This document shows, piece by piece, positions 1 to 6,370 of a stretch of 6,459 nt of DNA. The stretch spans positions 1 through 6,459 of the forward strand of contig JAJXSZ010000183.1 of the NCBI GenBank assembly GCA_021784255.1, in the 5' to 3' direction. Source of the stretch: Pseudomonadota bacterium (GTDB taxonomy: Bacteria > Pseudomonadota > Alphaproteobacteria > Acetobacterales > Acetobacteraceae). Made by a program: the position numbers and the translations under genes. The notes below the pieces were generated by a model. That model saw only the letters and a program-made list of their open reading frames with translations, was not told the DNA's origin and searched no databases. The stretch's first letter is position 1, and each line of letters begins with the position of its first letter.

Positions 1-1172
1 CCCTGCAGTCCCGCATGCCCCGCGTCCGAGGTCGCCGAGGCGCGCACGGCGCTGACATAGGGGAACCCGCCGGCGACGAGGTCGAGGCGGGAGTTGGAGC
101 TATCGAGCCGATGCTCGTAGCCGAACAGCACCGCCGCATCGCTGAGCGCACCGCTGGCGGCGACGTGCAGCGTGTTGTTCCAGGACAGTAGGTCGCGCGC
201 GCCGTGATAGCGGCTGTCGCCGGACGCGGCGTTCGGATCGAGCGCTTCGAGCGGCTGCACATAGTGGCGGTCGGTCTGCAGATGCGCGAGCGTGAGCGCG
301 CTGTCCCAGTAGCCGAACAGTGTCGTCGTCGCTCCGAGACGGCCGTTCCAGGCATTGTCGTAGCCGCGATAGGCCTGGGAGTCGTAAGTCGGGAAACCGT
401 GCTCCTTCAGCGAGAAGGCCGAGGTGCGGCCGTCGAGGCCGAGGAACAGGCGCGTGCCGGGGCGTGGCGTGTAGCCGAGTTCGAGCGAGCCGGCATCGCC
501 GCGATAGAACTCGCGATGGCCGGCATAGACCGTCTCCCGTTTCGGAATCGTATCGCCGTAGGTGGTGTCCAGCGCCTGGGCGCCGAGGCGGTAGTCCCAG
601 AGGCCGCTGCCACCGGCCAGCGTCGCCGCGGCCTCGCCGGTGGCCGGCAGCCCGGCACCCAGCGTGACCGTGCCGTGCGCCGGACCGCTGCCGCGCCTGG
701 TGATGATGTTGATGACGCCGCCGATCGCGCCCGAGCCATAGAGCGAGGACATCGGGCCACGGACGATCTCGATGCGGTCCACGCTGGCCAGGGTGTCGAC
801 GCCGAAATTGAAGGCCGCTCCGGGATCGGACGGGTCGTTGAGCGGAACCCCGTCGCGCAGCACCAGCACGTGATCCGAATTGGTGCCGCGGATGAAGACG
901 CTGGTGTTGCCGCCAGGCCCGCCCGAAGCGACCGGCACCAGCCCGGGGACCAGAGCCAGCGCGTCGGCGAGCGTCGTCGCCCCCGCCTGTTCGAGTTGCC
1001 GGCGGGTGATGACGGTCACGCCGGCGGGGATCTGCTCGATCAGCGTCGGCACGCGCGTCGCGGTGACGACCGTCTCGGGCAGTTGCAGCTCGGGCGCGGT
1101 CTGCGCCGCGGCCGGCAGCGTCGCTGCGGCGGCGCACAGGGATGTAACGATAGCGAAACGGCAAGGCGTCAT
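1..1172 (-). CDS. btuB: TonB-dependent outer-membrane receptor, BtuB-like, partial (C-terminus off the left edge)
   Basis: Outer-membrane importer that binds a large nutrient and moves it into the periplasm with energy from TonB. The first 390 residues are visible. Residues 1-23 form a signal peptide with an AAA-Q cleavage site. ETVVTATR (33-40) fits a TonB box. The plug domain follows, with FIRGTNSDHVLVLRDGVPLND (about 93-113) seen as FIRGT, LRDGVPLND, then RIEIVRGP (133-140), SLYGSGAIGGVINI (143-156), and the start of the beta-barrel. BtuB-type receptors have about 600 residues, so roughly a third is missing. ATG at 1172 is chosen because GGAG lies 8 bases upstream and the signal peptide starts there. 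The frame stays open to the window edge. A cobalamin riboswitch in the leader points to corrinoid as substrate; without it one could say only 'TonB receptor'. The receptor family is secure; the B12 substrate is inferred from the riboswitch. Confidence 0.93.
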   Translation of the reverse strand, partial: MTPCRFAIVTSLCAAAATLPAAAQTAPELQLPETVVTATRVPTLIEQIPAGVTVITRRQLEQAGATTLADALALVPGLVPVASGGPGGNTSVFIRGTNSDHVLVLRDGVPLNDPSDPGAAFNFGVDTLASVDRIEIVRGPMSSLYGSGAIGGVINIITRRGSGPAHGTVTLGAGLPATGEAAATLAGGSGLWDYRLGAQALDTTYGDTIPKRETVYAGHREFYRGDAGSLELGYTPRPGTRLFLGLDGRTSAFSLKEHGFPTYDSQAYRGYDNAWNGRLGATTTLFGYWDSALTLAHLQTDRHYVQPLEALDPNAASGDSRYHGARDLLSWNNTLHVAASGALSDAAVLFGYEHRLDSSNSRLDLVAGGFPYVSAVRASATSDAGHAGLQ

Positions 1173-1186
1173 GTCTCGCACTCCAG

Positions 1187-1209
1187 CAACGGGGATGCCC
1201 CCGCGGTTG
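1187..1209 (-). promoter_or_regulatory. leader hairpin beside the receptor ribosome binding site (putative riboswitch expression platform)
   Basis: On the minus strand CAAC (1209-1206) pairs with GTTG (1190-1187), and GGGG (near 1202-1199) pairs with CCCC (1194-1191), leaving a three-base CGC bulge and a short loop. The hairpin ends two bases before the GGAG ribosome binding site (1184-1181) of the receptor gene. No U-run follows it, so control of translation is more likely than transcription termination. This is inference from base pairing only. Confidence 0.4.
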
Positions 1210-1281
1210 TCAGGGCGATGCAAGCATGCGGGGTTTGCCCGTTGCGCCGGGGCTCCCCGCCCGGTGCGCGCGTGCGCTCTC

Positions 1282-1470
1282 GACTCCGGCCGGTCTCCTG
1301 GCTCGCGGCGCCGGGATTTCCCCCGTCCGGCACCGCCTTCTCGCCCTGGTCGGGCAATGGCGTGTGGCGCCGGACGCGCCGCTCACAGTTGCGGGGGCAG
1401 CCGCGGCCTGCGCCAGCCCGAAGGCTGGCGTTCCGCGTTCCCGTTTCAGCCCTCGCGGGCCACCGGAGTC
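1282..1470 (-). promoter_or_regulatory. cobalamin (adenosylcobalamin-type) riboswitch aptamer
   Basis: Conserved blocks appear in the right order on the minus strand: AAACGGGAA (around 1446-1438), GCTGCCCCCGCAACTGT (about 1401-1385), GCCATTG for the usual GCCACTG (1361-1355), GAGAAGGCG (around 1342-1334), and the B12 box GAGCCAGGAGACCGGCC (1304-1288). GACTCCGG (1470-1463) and CCGGAGTC (1289-1282) form a perfect 8-bp closing stem (P1), which fixes the limits at 189 bases. The P13-like arm pairs 1336-1327 with 1314-1305 (10 bp, one G-U) around a 12-base loop. P5 is short (1437-1433 with 1406-1402) and capped by an extra 8-bp hairpin with a UUCG loop (1430-1411). In this family, B12 binding usually turns off a downstream transport or synthesis gene; here that is the TonB receptor starting at 1172. 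Confidence 0.95.
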
Positions 1471-1481
1471 TGGGCGGGACC

Positions 1482-2198
1482 CTAGCGCCCCAGGCGGCCG
1501 GGCGAAAGGGGGCGCGGGTGAAACAGCGCCGGCAGATCGGCCAGCGCCTGGCGCACCTGTTCCGCCTGCGCCCGGGTCAGCGTGCGGCGCCAGCGGCCGA
1601 TGGCGCCGTCGCGGCCGGCATGGTGGCGGTGCCATTGCGTCACCGGGTCCGTGATGTCGCCGGAACGCGGGTCGCTCTGCAGCTCGGGGCGCACGGGGAA
1701 CCGGGCGATCTGCGCCTCCACCGCCGGGCGGCGCAGCGCGGCAAAAATCGCCGCCCGCGCCGCGGCGTCGGCATCCACGCCGAGGTGGGCGGCAAGGCGC
1801 CCGACGGTCACTGGCAGGTCGACGAACCCATCCTCATAACGCAACGACAGCACGCCGGGCCGATGCGCCAGCCCGGCGACGAAACGGGCGGAGCGACGGA
1901 CCCAGTCCAATGCGATCTCGAACGGGAAGTTCTGGTAGCGCATCAGCGAGGTCACGCCGTCGCGGGGATCGCGCAGGGTCACCAGGATGGCGGTCGCGCG
2001 CGTGGCAAGAAAATCCGCGACCTCGGGTGCCACGTCGTGCGTCTTGACCACGTGGCGACCGGAACCCAACCCTTGCGCATCCTCGCACCCGTTGATGAAG
2101 CGGGTGGCGACGGGGCCGGAACATTCGGCGAGGCGGCGGGCGACATTGAAAGCCCAGGTCGAGCCGCTGGCATAGGCGCCCGCACACCAGACGAGCAT
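1482..2198 (-). CDS. sulfotransferase-family protein (PAPS-type P-loop fold)
   Basis: Probable soluble transferase that would move a sulfuryl group from PAPS to an unknown acceptor. The 238-residue protein shows the family marks in order: a 5'-phosphosulfate loop, ASGSTWAFN (10-18); VKTHD (51-55), whose His54 fits the catalytic base; the 3'-phosphate site LVTLRDPRDGVTS (72-84) with Arg76 and Ser84 eight residues apart; and a C-terminal RDGAIGRW (196-203), like the RKGxxGDW motif. It is shorter than typical cytosolic sulfotransferases (about 290), with a compressed middle. The usual Lys or Arg just before SGSTW is Ala10, which casts some doubt on catalysis. The ATG sits 18 bases after the crotonase stop with a modest GGGG about 6 bases upstream, so it probably belongs to the CoA-transferase/crotonase operon. 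The acceptor cannot be told from sequence. Confidence 0.85.
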   Translation of the reverse strand: MLVWCAGAYASGSTWAFNVARRLAECSGPVATRFINGCEDAQGLGSGRHVVKTHDVAPEVADFLATRATAILVTLRDPRDGVTSLMRYQNFPFEIALDWVRRSARFVAGLAHRPGVLSLRYEDGFVDLPVTVGRLAAHLGVDADAAARAAIFAALRRPAVEAQIARFPVRPELQSDPRSGDITDPVTQWHRHHAGRDGAIGRWRRTLTRAQAEQVRQALADLPALFHPRPLSPGRLGR

Positions 2199-2216
2199 GC
2201 GCGCCCCGCCGGCCGC

Positions 2217-3044
2217 TCAGCGTCCCCTGAAGATCGGCCGGCGCTTTTCCATGAAGGCGGTGCGGCCCTCGCGGTAGTCCTCGCTGTCGAAGCACGCCTG
2301 CATGACGCCATCCATGGCGATGCGGTCGCGCCGGCTCTCGTCGCGTGTCACCTGCTCGACCATCACCTTGGCCGCGCGCAGCGACAGCGGCGCGTTCTCG
2401 GCCAGCGTGCCTGCGAGCTCCAGCACCACGTCCGACAGCTCGTCGTCGCGCACGGTGCGGTTGACGAGGCCGATGCGCTGCGCCTCCTCCGCGTCGATGC
2501 GCGCCCCGCTATAGAGCAGCATCCGGGCATGGGCGGGGCCGACGAGTTCGACCAGGCGGCGCGTCGGCTCCGGACCGTACGCGATGCCCAGGCGCGCGGC
2601 CGGAATGCCGAAGGCGCTGTCATGCGCCGCGATGCGCAGATCCGCCATCATCGCGATGCCGAGCCCGCCACCGAGGCAGAAGCCGCGGATCCGCGCGATC
2701 ATGGGCTTGGGGAAATTGGCCAGCTTGTCGCGCCCGACGCTGGTGAGCCGGTCGTATTCGCGCTGCGCGTCGGCGTTGCTGCGCACCTGCTCGAACTGGC
2801 TGATATCCGCACCCGAAACGAACGCCTTGTGTCCGGCGCCGGTGAGGATGACGACGCGCACGCCGTCATCGGCCGCAAACGCCTCGAGGATCTCGCCCAG
2901 GCCCTGCCACATCCCCACCGACATCGCATTGCGCTTTTCCGGCTGGTTGAAGGTGACCAGGCCGACGCCGCCCTCGACCGCGGCGAGCATCTTGCCGTCG
3001 GCGAAGCTCCTGCCCGAAATGCCGCCGTGGCTGGTGTCGTTCAC
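2217..3044 (-). CDS. crotonase-fold (enoyl-CoA hydratase/isomerase superfamily) protein lacking the hydratase glutamates
   Basis: A 275-residue cytoplasmic acyl-CoA enzyme of the crotonase superfamily. NQPEKRNAMS (33-42), the oxyanion-hole segment KAFVSGAD (73-80) and GFCLGGGLGIAMMADLRIA (121-139, includes the GGG turn) are clear, and the C-terminus FDSEDYREG...FMEKRRPIF is typical. By alignment from memory with rat mitochondrial hydratase, the two catalytic glutamates (Glu144 and Glu164) correspond to Gly129 and Ala149. Simple hydration of enoyl-CoA is therefore unlikely. Tyr156 in LGIAY falls where methylmalonyl-CoA decarboxylase has a Tyr, so a decarboxylase, isomerase or C-C lyase activity is possible. 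The GTG start overlaps the CoA-transferase stop by 4 bases (GTGA) and has AGGGGG 7 bases upstream, implying translational coupling. The superfamily is certain; the reaction is unknown. Confidence 0.95.
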   Translation of the reverse strand: MNDTSHGGISGRSFADGKMLAAVEGGVGLVTFNQPEKRNAMSVGMWQGLGEILEAFAADDGVRVVILTGAGHKAFVSGADISQFEQVRSNADAQREYDRLTSVGRDKLANFPKPMIARIRGFCLGGGLGIAMMADLRIAAHDSAFGIPAARLGIAYGPEPTRRLVELVGPAHARMLLYSGARIDAEEAQRIGLVNRTVRDDELSDVVLELAGTLAENAPLSLRAAKVMVEQVTRDESRRDRIAMDGVMQACFDSEDYREGRTAFMEKRRPIFRGR

Positions 3045-4249
3045 TTCACCGCCCCCTTGGCGCGCAGTGCCGCTATCTCGGTGGCATCAAGCCCCAGGGA
3101 TCGCAGGATCGCGTCGGTGTGCTCGCCCGGGTCCGGCGTATGCGAGCGGACCGCCTTCGCCACCCCGCTCATGTTGAGGGCCGAGGCGACGACCATCTCG
3201 GTGCCGAGCGTGGGGTGCTGCATGGGCGTCGCCAGGCCCAGATGTTGCACCTGCGGATCGGCGAAGACCTTGTCGATGGTGTTGATCGGGCCGCAGGGAA
3301 TGCCGGCCGCCTCGAACAGCTCGATCCAGTGGGCCGAGGGCTGTGTCCGGGTGATCTCGGCGATCGCGGCGTTGATCTCGCGGCGATGTTCGCTGCGGCC
3401 CTTGCCGCTCTGCCACTCGGGAATTTGCAACCATTCCGGCTTGCCGATGGTCTCGGCGAAACGGGCGAACAGGCGCGGCCCGCTGGCGGCGATGTTGATG
3501 TGGCCGTCGGCCGTCGGGAACACGCCGGTCGGGATGCCGGTCGGATGGTCGTTGCCGGCCTGGCCCGCGACTTCGCCGGCCATCAGCCAGCGCGTGGCCT
3601 GGAAATCCAGCATGAAGACCTGCGTCTCGAGCAGCGAGGTATGGACCCAGCGGCCGACTCCGGTGCGCTCGCGCTCGTAGAGCGCGGTCACGATGCCGAA
3701 GGCGAGCAGGCTGCCGGCGACGAGGTCGTCGATCGGGATGCCGACACGCATCGGCCCGCGGCCGGGCTCGCCGGTGATCGACATCAGCCCGCCCATGCCC
3801 TGGGCGATCTGATCGACGCCGGCGCGCGCGGCATAGGGCCCGTCCTGGCCGAAGCCGCTGATGCTGCCGTAGACCAGGCGGGGATTGACCGCGTGCACGT
3901 CCTCCCACGCGATCTTGAGGCGGTGCTTCACGTTGGCGCGCATGTTCTCGACGACGACATCGGCCGTCGCCGTCAGCCGCATGAACAGCGCATGCCCCTC
4001 CGGCGACTTCAGGTCGAGCATGATCGCGCGCTTGTTGCGATGCAGGTTCTGGAAGTCGAAGCCGTGACGGTCGCCGGAGATCTCCTCGCCGCCGCTGCCC
4101 GGGGGCTCGATGCGGATCACGTTCGCGCCCCAATCCGCGAGATGGCGCACGCAGGTCGGCCCGGCGCGGGCGAGCGTGAGGTCGAGCACGGTGACATTCG
4201 CAAGCGGCAGGGTGGTTGCGGTGGCGGCGCTGGGATTGGTATCTGGCAC
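3041..4249 (-). CDS. CaiB/BaiF family class III CoA-transferase
   Basis: Moves coenzyme A between an acyl-CoA donor and a free carboxylate through an aspartyl-CoA anhydride, in the cytoplasm, usually as a dimer of interlocked rings. The 402-residue length is normal for the family. Family marks: LANVTVLDLTLARAGPTC near the N-terminus (16-33), IRIEPPGSGG (45-54), NLHRNKRAIMLDLKSPEG (68-85), VVVENMRANV (98-107), LVYGSISGFGQDGPYA (125-140), and IDDLVAG (173-179), where Asp175 fits the catalytic aspartate. The C-terminus carries the usual GIPCGPINT and Q-x-x-HLG segments. GTG at 4249 is preferred because a perfect GGAGG lies 5 bases upstream and homology begins just after it. An ATG start at 4390 would add 47 unrelated residues and overlap the divergent gene. 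It heads a minus-strand run with the crotonase. The acid substrate is unknown; succinate, malate or carnitine-type donors are all seen in this family. Confidence 0.95.
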   Translation of the reverse strand: MPDTNPSAATATTLPLANVTVLDLTLARAGPTCVRHLADWGANVIRIEPPGSGGEEISGDRHGFDFQNLHRNKRAIMLDLKSPEGHALFMRLTATADVVVENMRANVKHRLKIAWEDVHAVNPRLVYGSISGFGQDGPYAARAGVDQIAQGMGGLMSITGEPGRGPMRVGIPIDDLVAGSLLAFGIVTALYERERTGVGRWVHTSLLETQVFMLDFQATRWLMAGEVAGQAGNDHPTGIPTGVFPTADGHINIAASGPRLFARFAETIGKPEWLQIPEWQSGKGRSEHRREINAAIAEITRTQPSAHWIELFEAAGIPCGPINTIDKVFADPQVQHLGLATPMQHPTLGTEMVVASALNMSGVAKAVRSHTPDPGEHTDAILRSLGLDATEIAALRAKGAVK

Positions 4250-4331
4250 GGTATCCTCCGGGCAGCAGTGTCGGCCCCGAGCGGGGATGGCGCAAGTATG
4301 CCGGGTTTCAGACAGCGAGATGGAGGCGACG
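4250..4331. promoter_or_regulatory. divergent intergenic spacer, promoters for both flanking operons expected
   Basis: These 82 bases separate the start codons of the CoA-transferase (minus) and the dehydrogenase (plus), so both promoters should lie here or just inside the genes. It holds the two strong ribosome binding sites (CCTCC at 4255-4259 for the minus gene, GGAGG at 4322-4326 for the plus gene) and a dyad CCCCG-AG-CGGGG at 4275-4286. I could not recognise a clear -35/-10 pair on either strand. An operator role for the dyad is a guess, as such GC dyads arise easily in this base composition. Confidence 0.35.
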
Positions 4332-5405
4332 ATGGTTCGGGTGCATCGGATCGCGGCGATCCCGGCGGACGGGATCGGCCCCGAGGTCATCGCGGCGGGG
4401 CTCGAGGTGCTGGACGCGGTCGCGGCGCGCGACGGCGGCTTTCGCCTCGAGGTGACGCCGTTCGACTGGGGCAGTGCCTATTACAGGAAGCACGGCCGGA
4501 TGATGCCCGCGGACGGGCTGGCCCGGATCGAGGCGATGGACGCGATCTATTTCGGTGCCGTGGGCGCGCCCGATCTGCCGGATGACATTACGCTGTGGGG
4601 GCTGCGGCTCGCGATCTGCCAGGGCTTCGACCAGTTCGCCAATGTCCGTCCGACACGCATCCTGCCGGGGATCGAGAGTCCGCTGCGCCATGCGCGGCCG
4701 GGCGACCTCGACTGGCTGATCGTCCGCGAGAACAGCGAAGGCGAGTACGCCGGTGTCGGCGGGCGGGCGCATCGCGGCCTCCCGGAAGAAGTGGGCATGG
4801 AGGTCGCGGTGTTCACCCGCGCCGGGGTCGAGCGGATCATGCGCTTCGCCTTCGAGCAGGCGGCGCGGCGCCGGCGGCGGCACCTGACCGTGGTGACCAA
4901 GTCCAACGCCCAGCGCCACGGCATGGTGATGTGGGACGAGATCGCCGCCGCGACCGCCGCCCAGTTCCCGCAGGTCACCTGGGACAAGGAACTGGTGGAT
5001 GCGATGACGATGCGCATGGTCAAGCGGCCGGCGAGCATCGACACGGTGGTGGCGACCAACCTGCACGCCGACATCCTCTCCGATCTTGCGGCCGCGCTGG
5101 CCGGCAGCCTCGGCATCGCGCCGACTGCCAACGTCGATCCCTCGCGCCGCCGGCCCTCGATGTTCGAGCCGATTCATGGCTCTGCCTTTGACATCACCGG
5201 CAAGGGCATCGCCAATCCCGTCGCGAGCTTCTGGACCGCCGCGCTGATGCTCGAGCATCTGGGCGAGGAGCGGGCGGCGGCACGGCTGATGGTGGCGGTG
5301 GAGCGGGTCTGCGCCGACGGCGTGCTGACGCCCGATCTCGGCGGCAAGGCAACGACCACGGACGTGACGCGCGCGGTGGTCGAGGCGCTGCGCGGCGCGA
5401 ACTGA
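4332..5405 (+). CDS. tartrate dehydrogenase / D-malate dehydrogenase (decarboxylating), TtuC/DmlA family
   Basis: NAD-dependent, divalent-metal-dependent beta-decarboxylating dehydrogenase of the isocitrate/isopropylmalate fold, acting on 2-hydroxy-dicarboxylates such as D-malate (to pyruvate and CO2) or tartrate. The 357 residues match the family length (about 360). Marks: PADGIGPEV (11-19), YRKHGRMMPADGL (51-63), FGAVGAP (74-80), LWGLRL (88-93), FDQFANVRPTRILPG (99-113), VRENSEGEYAG (131-141, Tyr139), VTKSNAQRHGMV (188-199, Lys190), VDAM (222-225, Asp223), NLHADILSD (243-251, metal aspartates 247 and 251), and HGSAFDITGKGIANP (282-296, NAD site). FDQ-NVRP and SNAQR favour the tartrate/D-malate branch over isopropylmalate dehydrogenase. 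ATG at 4332 is chosen because GGAGG lies 5 bases upstream; an in-frame ATG at 4320 would give 4 more residues but has a weaker site. It is divergent from the CoA-transferase. TtuC versus DmlA substrate preference cannot be decided here. Confidence 0.93.
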   Translation: MVRVHRIAAIPADGIGPEVIAAGLEVLDAVAARDGGFRLEVTPFDWGSAYYRKHGRMMPADGLARIEAMDAIYFGAVGAPDLPDDITLWGLRLAICQGFDQFANVRPTRILPGIESPLRHARPGDLDWLIVRENSEGEYAGVGGRAHRGLPEEVGMEVAVFTRAGVERIMRFAFEQAARRRRRHLTVVTKSNAQRHGMVMWDEIAAATAAQFPQVTWDKELVDAMTMRMVKRPASIDTVVATNLHADILSDLAAALAGSLGIAPTANVDPSRRRPSMFEPIHGSAFDITGKGIANPVASFWTAALMLEHLGEERAAARLMVAVERVCADGVLTPDLGGKATTTDVTRAVVEALRGAN

Positions 5406-5412
5406 GGCGCCG
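5393..5412. terminator. small GC hairpin at the convergent gene ends, possible weak bidirectional terminator
   Basis: CGGCGC (5393-5398) pairs with GCGCCG (5407-5412) around an 8-base loop that holds the dehydrogenase stop codon; the minus-strand hydrolase stop is at 5413-5415. The genes converge with only 7 bases between them, so termination signals must overlap the coding ends. There is no U-run on either side, so the case is weak. Confidence 0.3.
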
Positions 5413-6339
5413 TTACGCGACCGGCGTGCCGATGCCGAGCAGCGCCTCGCCCTTGTTCACCCAGAGGCTGCTCAGCGTGTAGAGCACGCTGCCCGCGTCG
5501 CGTGCGGCGATCGTTGCGATCACGTCCCCAAAGAGCGTGCGGATCTCGCCGATCGTCTCGCCCGCCTGCACCGCCTCGCCGAGGCGCTTGGCGGGATACC
5601 AGAGCCCATCCTCGTCGGCCGCCGGGGCCCACATGGTCACCACCCGCACCGGGCCGGCCGGCGCCGGCCGCGCATGGACCATGCCGAGATGGGCGAGCAC
5701 GCGCTCGATGCCGGCAAGGAGCTGCCCGACCCCATCTTCGGTCCAGACGCCATTGCCGCCGACCTCGGCCAGCAGGCTCGGCTTGCCGAGGCGGCCGGCG
5801 GCGTCGATCGTGTAGCCTTCGCCGCCGGCGGCGACGGCGATCGGCAGGCCGAAGACGGTGGCAAGCTCGCGCGATGCCTCGCTGTCGCGCGGAAACAGCG
5901 AGAACGGCGCCAGCGCCTCGCTGAGATCGCCGCCGTGCAGGTCAAGACAGGCGTCGGCCTGGGGGTAGATCTCGCTCACCAGCCAATGCGCCAGGCGCTC
6001 GGTGAAGCTGCCGTCGGGCCGGCCGGGAAACATGCGGTTGAGATTGCGCCCGTCCTCCGGCGCCACGTAGATCGCCCGCTTGCGCAACGCGCTCATGTTG
6101 AGGACGGGCAGGATCAGGATGCAGCCGCGCAGCCCGCGCGCCGGCCGCCGCGCCAGCCGCAGCGCCGCCTCGATCGAGGTATATTCCGAGCCATGGACGC
6201 CGGCGGTGACGACCAGGCAGGGACCCGGCGCCTCGCCCTCGATCACCGCGAAGGGGATGCGCGCGCCCTCGACCGGGCTGATCAGGCCGTGCTCGCGGCG
6301 CGGCTTGCCGGTGCGCAGCGGCGGGAGGTGAAGCGGCAT
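5413..6339 (-). CDS. succinylglutamate desuccinylase/aspartoacylase (AstE/AspA) family zinc hydrolase
   Basis: Zinc-dependent amidohydrolase of the M14-like carboxypeptidase fold that would cut an N-acyl group from an amino-acid-like substrate, in the cytoplasm. The 308 residues show the zinc ligands GVHGSEY (47-53, His49 and Glu52) and DLHGG (133-137, His135), the substrate segment EDGRNLNRMFPG (95-106), LPVLNMSALRKR (77-88), and AEVGGNG (191-197), where Glu192 fits the catalytic glutamate. The last 80 residues form the small beta-rich C-terminal domain of the family (VRVVTMWAP, GEAVQAGETIGEI, LFGDV). ATG at 6339 has GGGAG 6 bases upstream and the family homology begins there; an upstream extension to 6444 reads through the palindromic repeat and is unlikely. 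It converges on the dehydrogenase with a 7-base gap. The acyl-amino-acid substrate is unknown; relatives include AstE, aspartoacylase and the ectoine-pathway deacetylase DoeB. Confidence 0.92.
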   Translation of the reverse strand: MPLHLPPLRTGKPRREHGLISPVEGARIPFAVIEGEAPGPCLVVTAGVHGSEYTSIEAALRLARRPARGLRGCILILPVLNMSALRKRAIYVAPEDGRNLNRMFPGRPDGSFTERLAHWLVSEIYPQADACLDLHGGDLSEALAPFSLFPRDSEASRELATVFGLPIAVAAGGEGYTIDAAGRLGKPSLLAEVGGNGVWTEDGVGQLLAGIERVLAHLGMVHARPAPAGPVRVVTMWAPAADEDGLWYPAKRLGEAVQAGETIGEIRTLFGDVIATIAARDAGSVLYTLSSLWVNKGEALLGIGTPVA

Positions 6340-6370
6340 GGGCGGCTCCCGGGAAAGTGGGCCCCGCGAG

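Noticed and set aside
100..1164. A long minus-strand open frame over the receptor gene.
   Set aside because: It is out of frame with the clear TonB-receptor translation and is an Arg-rich shadow. The receptor frame beginning at 1172 has the signal peptide, TonB box and plug motifs.
1169..1357. A 62-codon minus-strand ORF in the receptor leader whose TGA overlaps the receptor ATG, like a coupled leader peptide.
   Set aside because: Its only start is a TTG inside the conserved GCCATTG segment of the riboswitch core, with no ribosome binding site. The overlap is explained by chance.
204..3680. A 1158-codon plus-strand open frame.
   Set aside because: It runs antisense through the TonB receptor, the riboswitch and three well-recognised genes. 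Its product is a low-complexity Arg/Ala/Gly/His mixture with no recognisable domain. Long antisense open frames are expected in GC-rich genes because stop codons are rare there.
4110..4331. Extension of the dehydrogenase to an upstream ATG at 4110.
   Set aside because: It would overlap the CoA-transferase start region and add over 70 residues before the NAD-fold N-terminus. ATG at 4332 has GGAGG at ideal spacing.
4250..4390. Extension of the CoA-transferase to an upstream ATG at 4390.
   Set aside because: The extra 47 residues have no family similarity and would run across the divergent gene's start. GTG at 4249 has a perfect ribosome binding site.
3119..4585. A 488-codon plus-strand open frame.
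   Set aside because: Antisense to the CoA-transferase and then out of frame with the dehydrogenase. No family resemblance; a GC-composition shadow.
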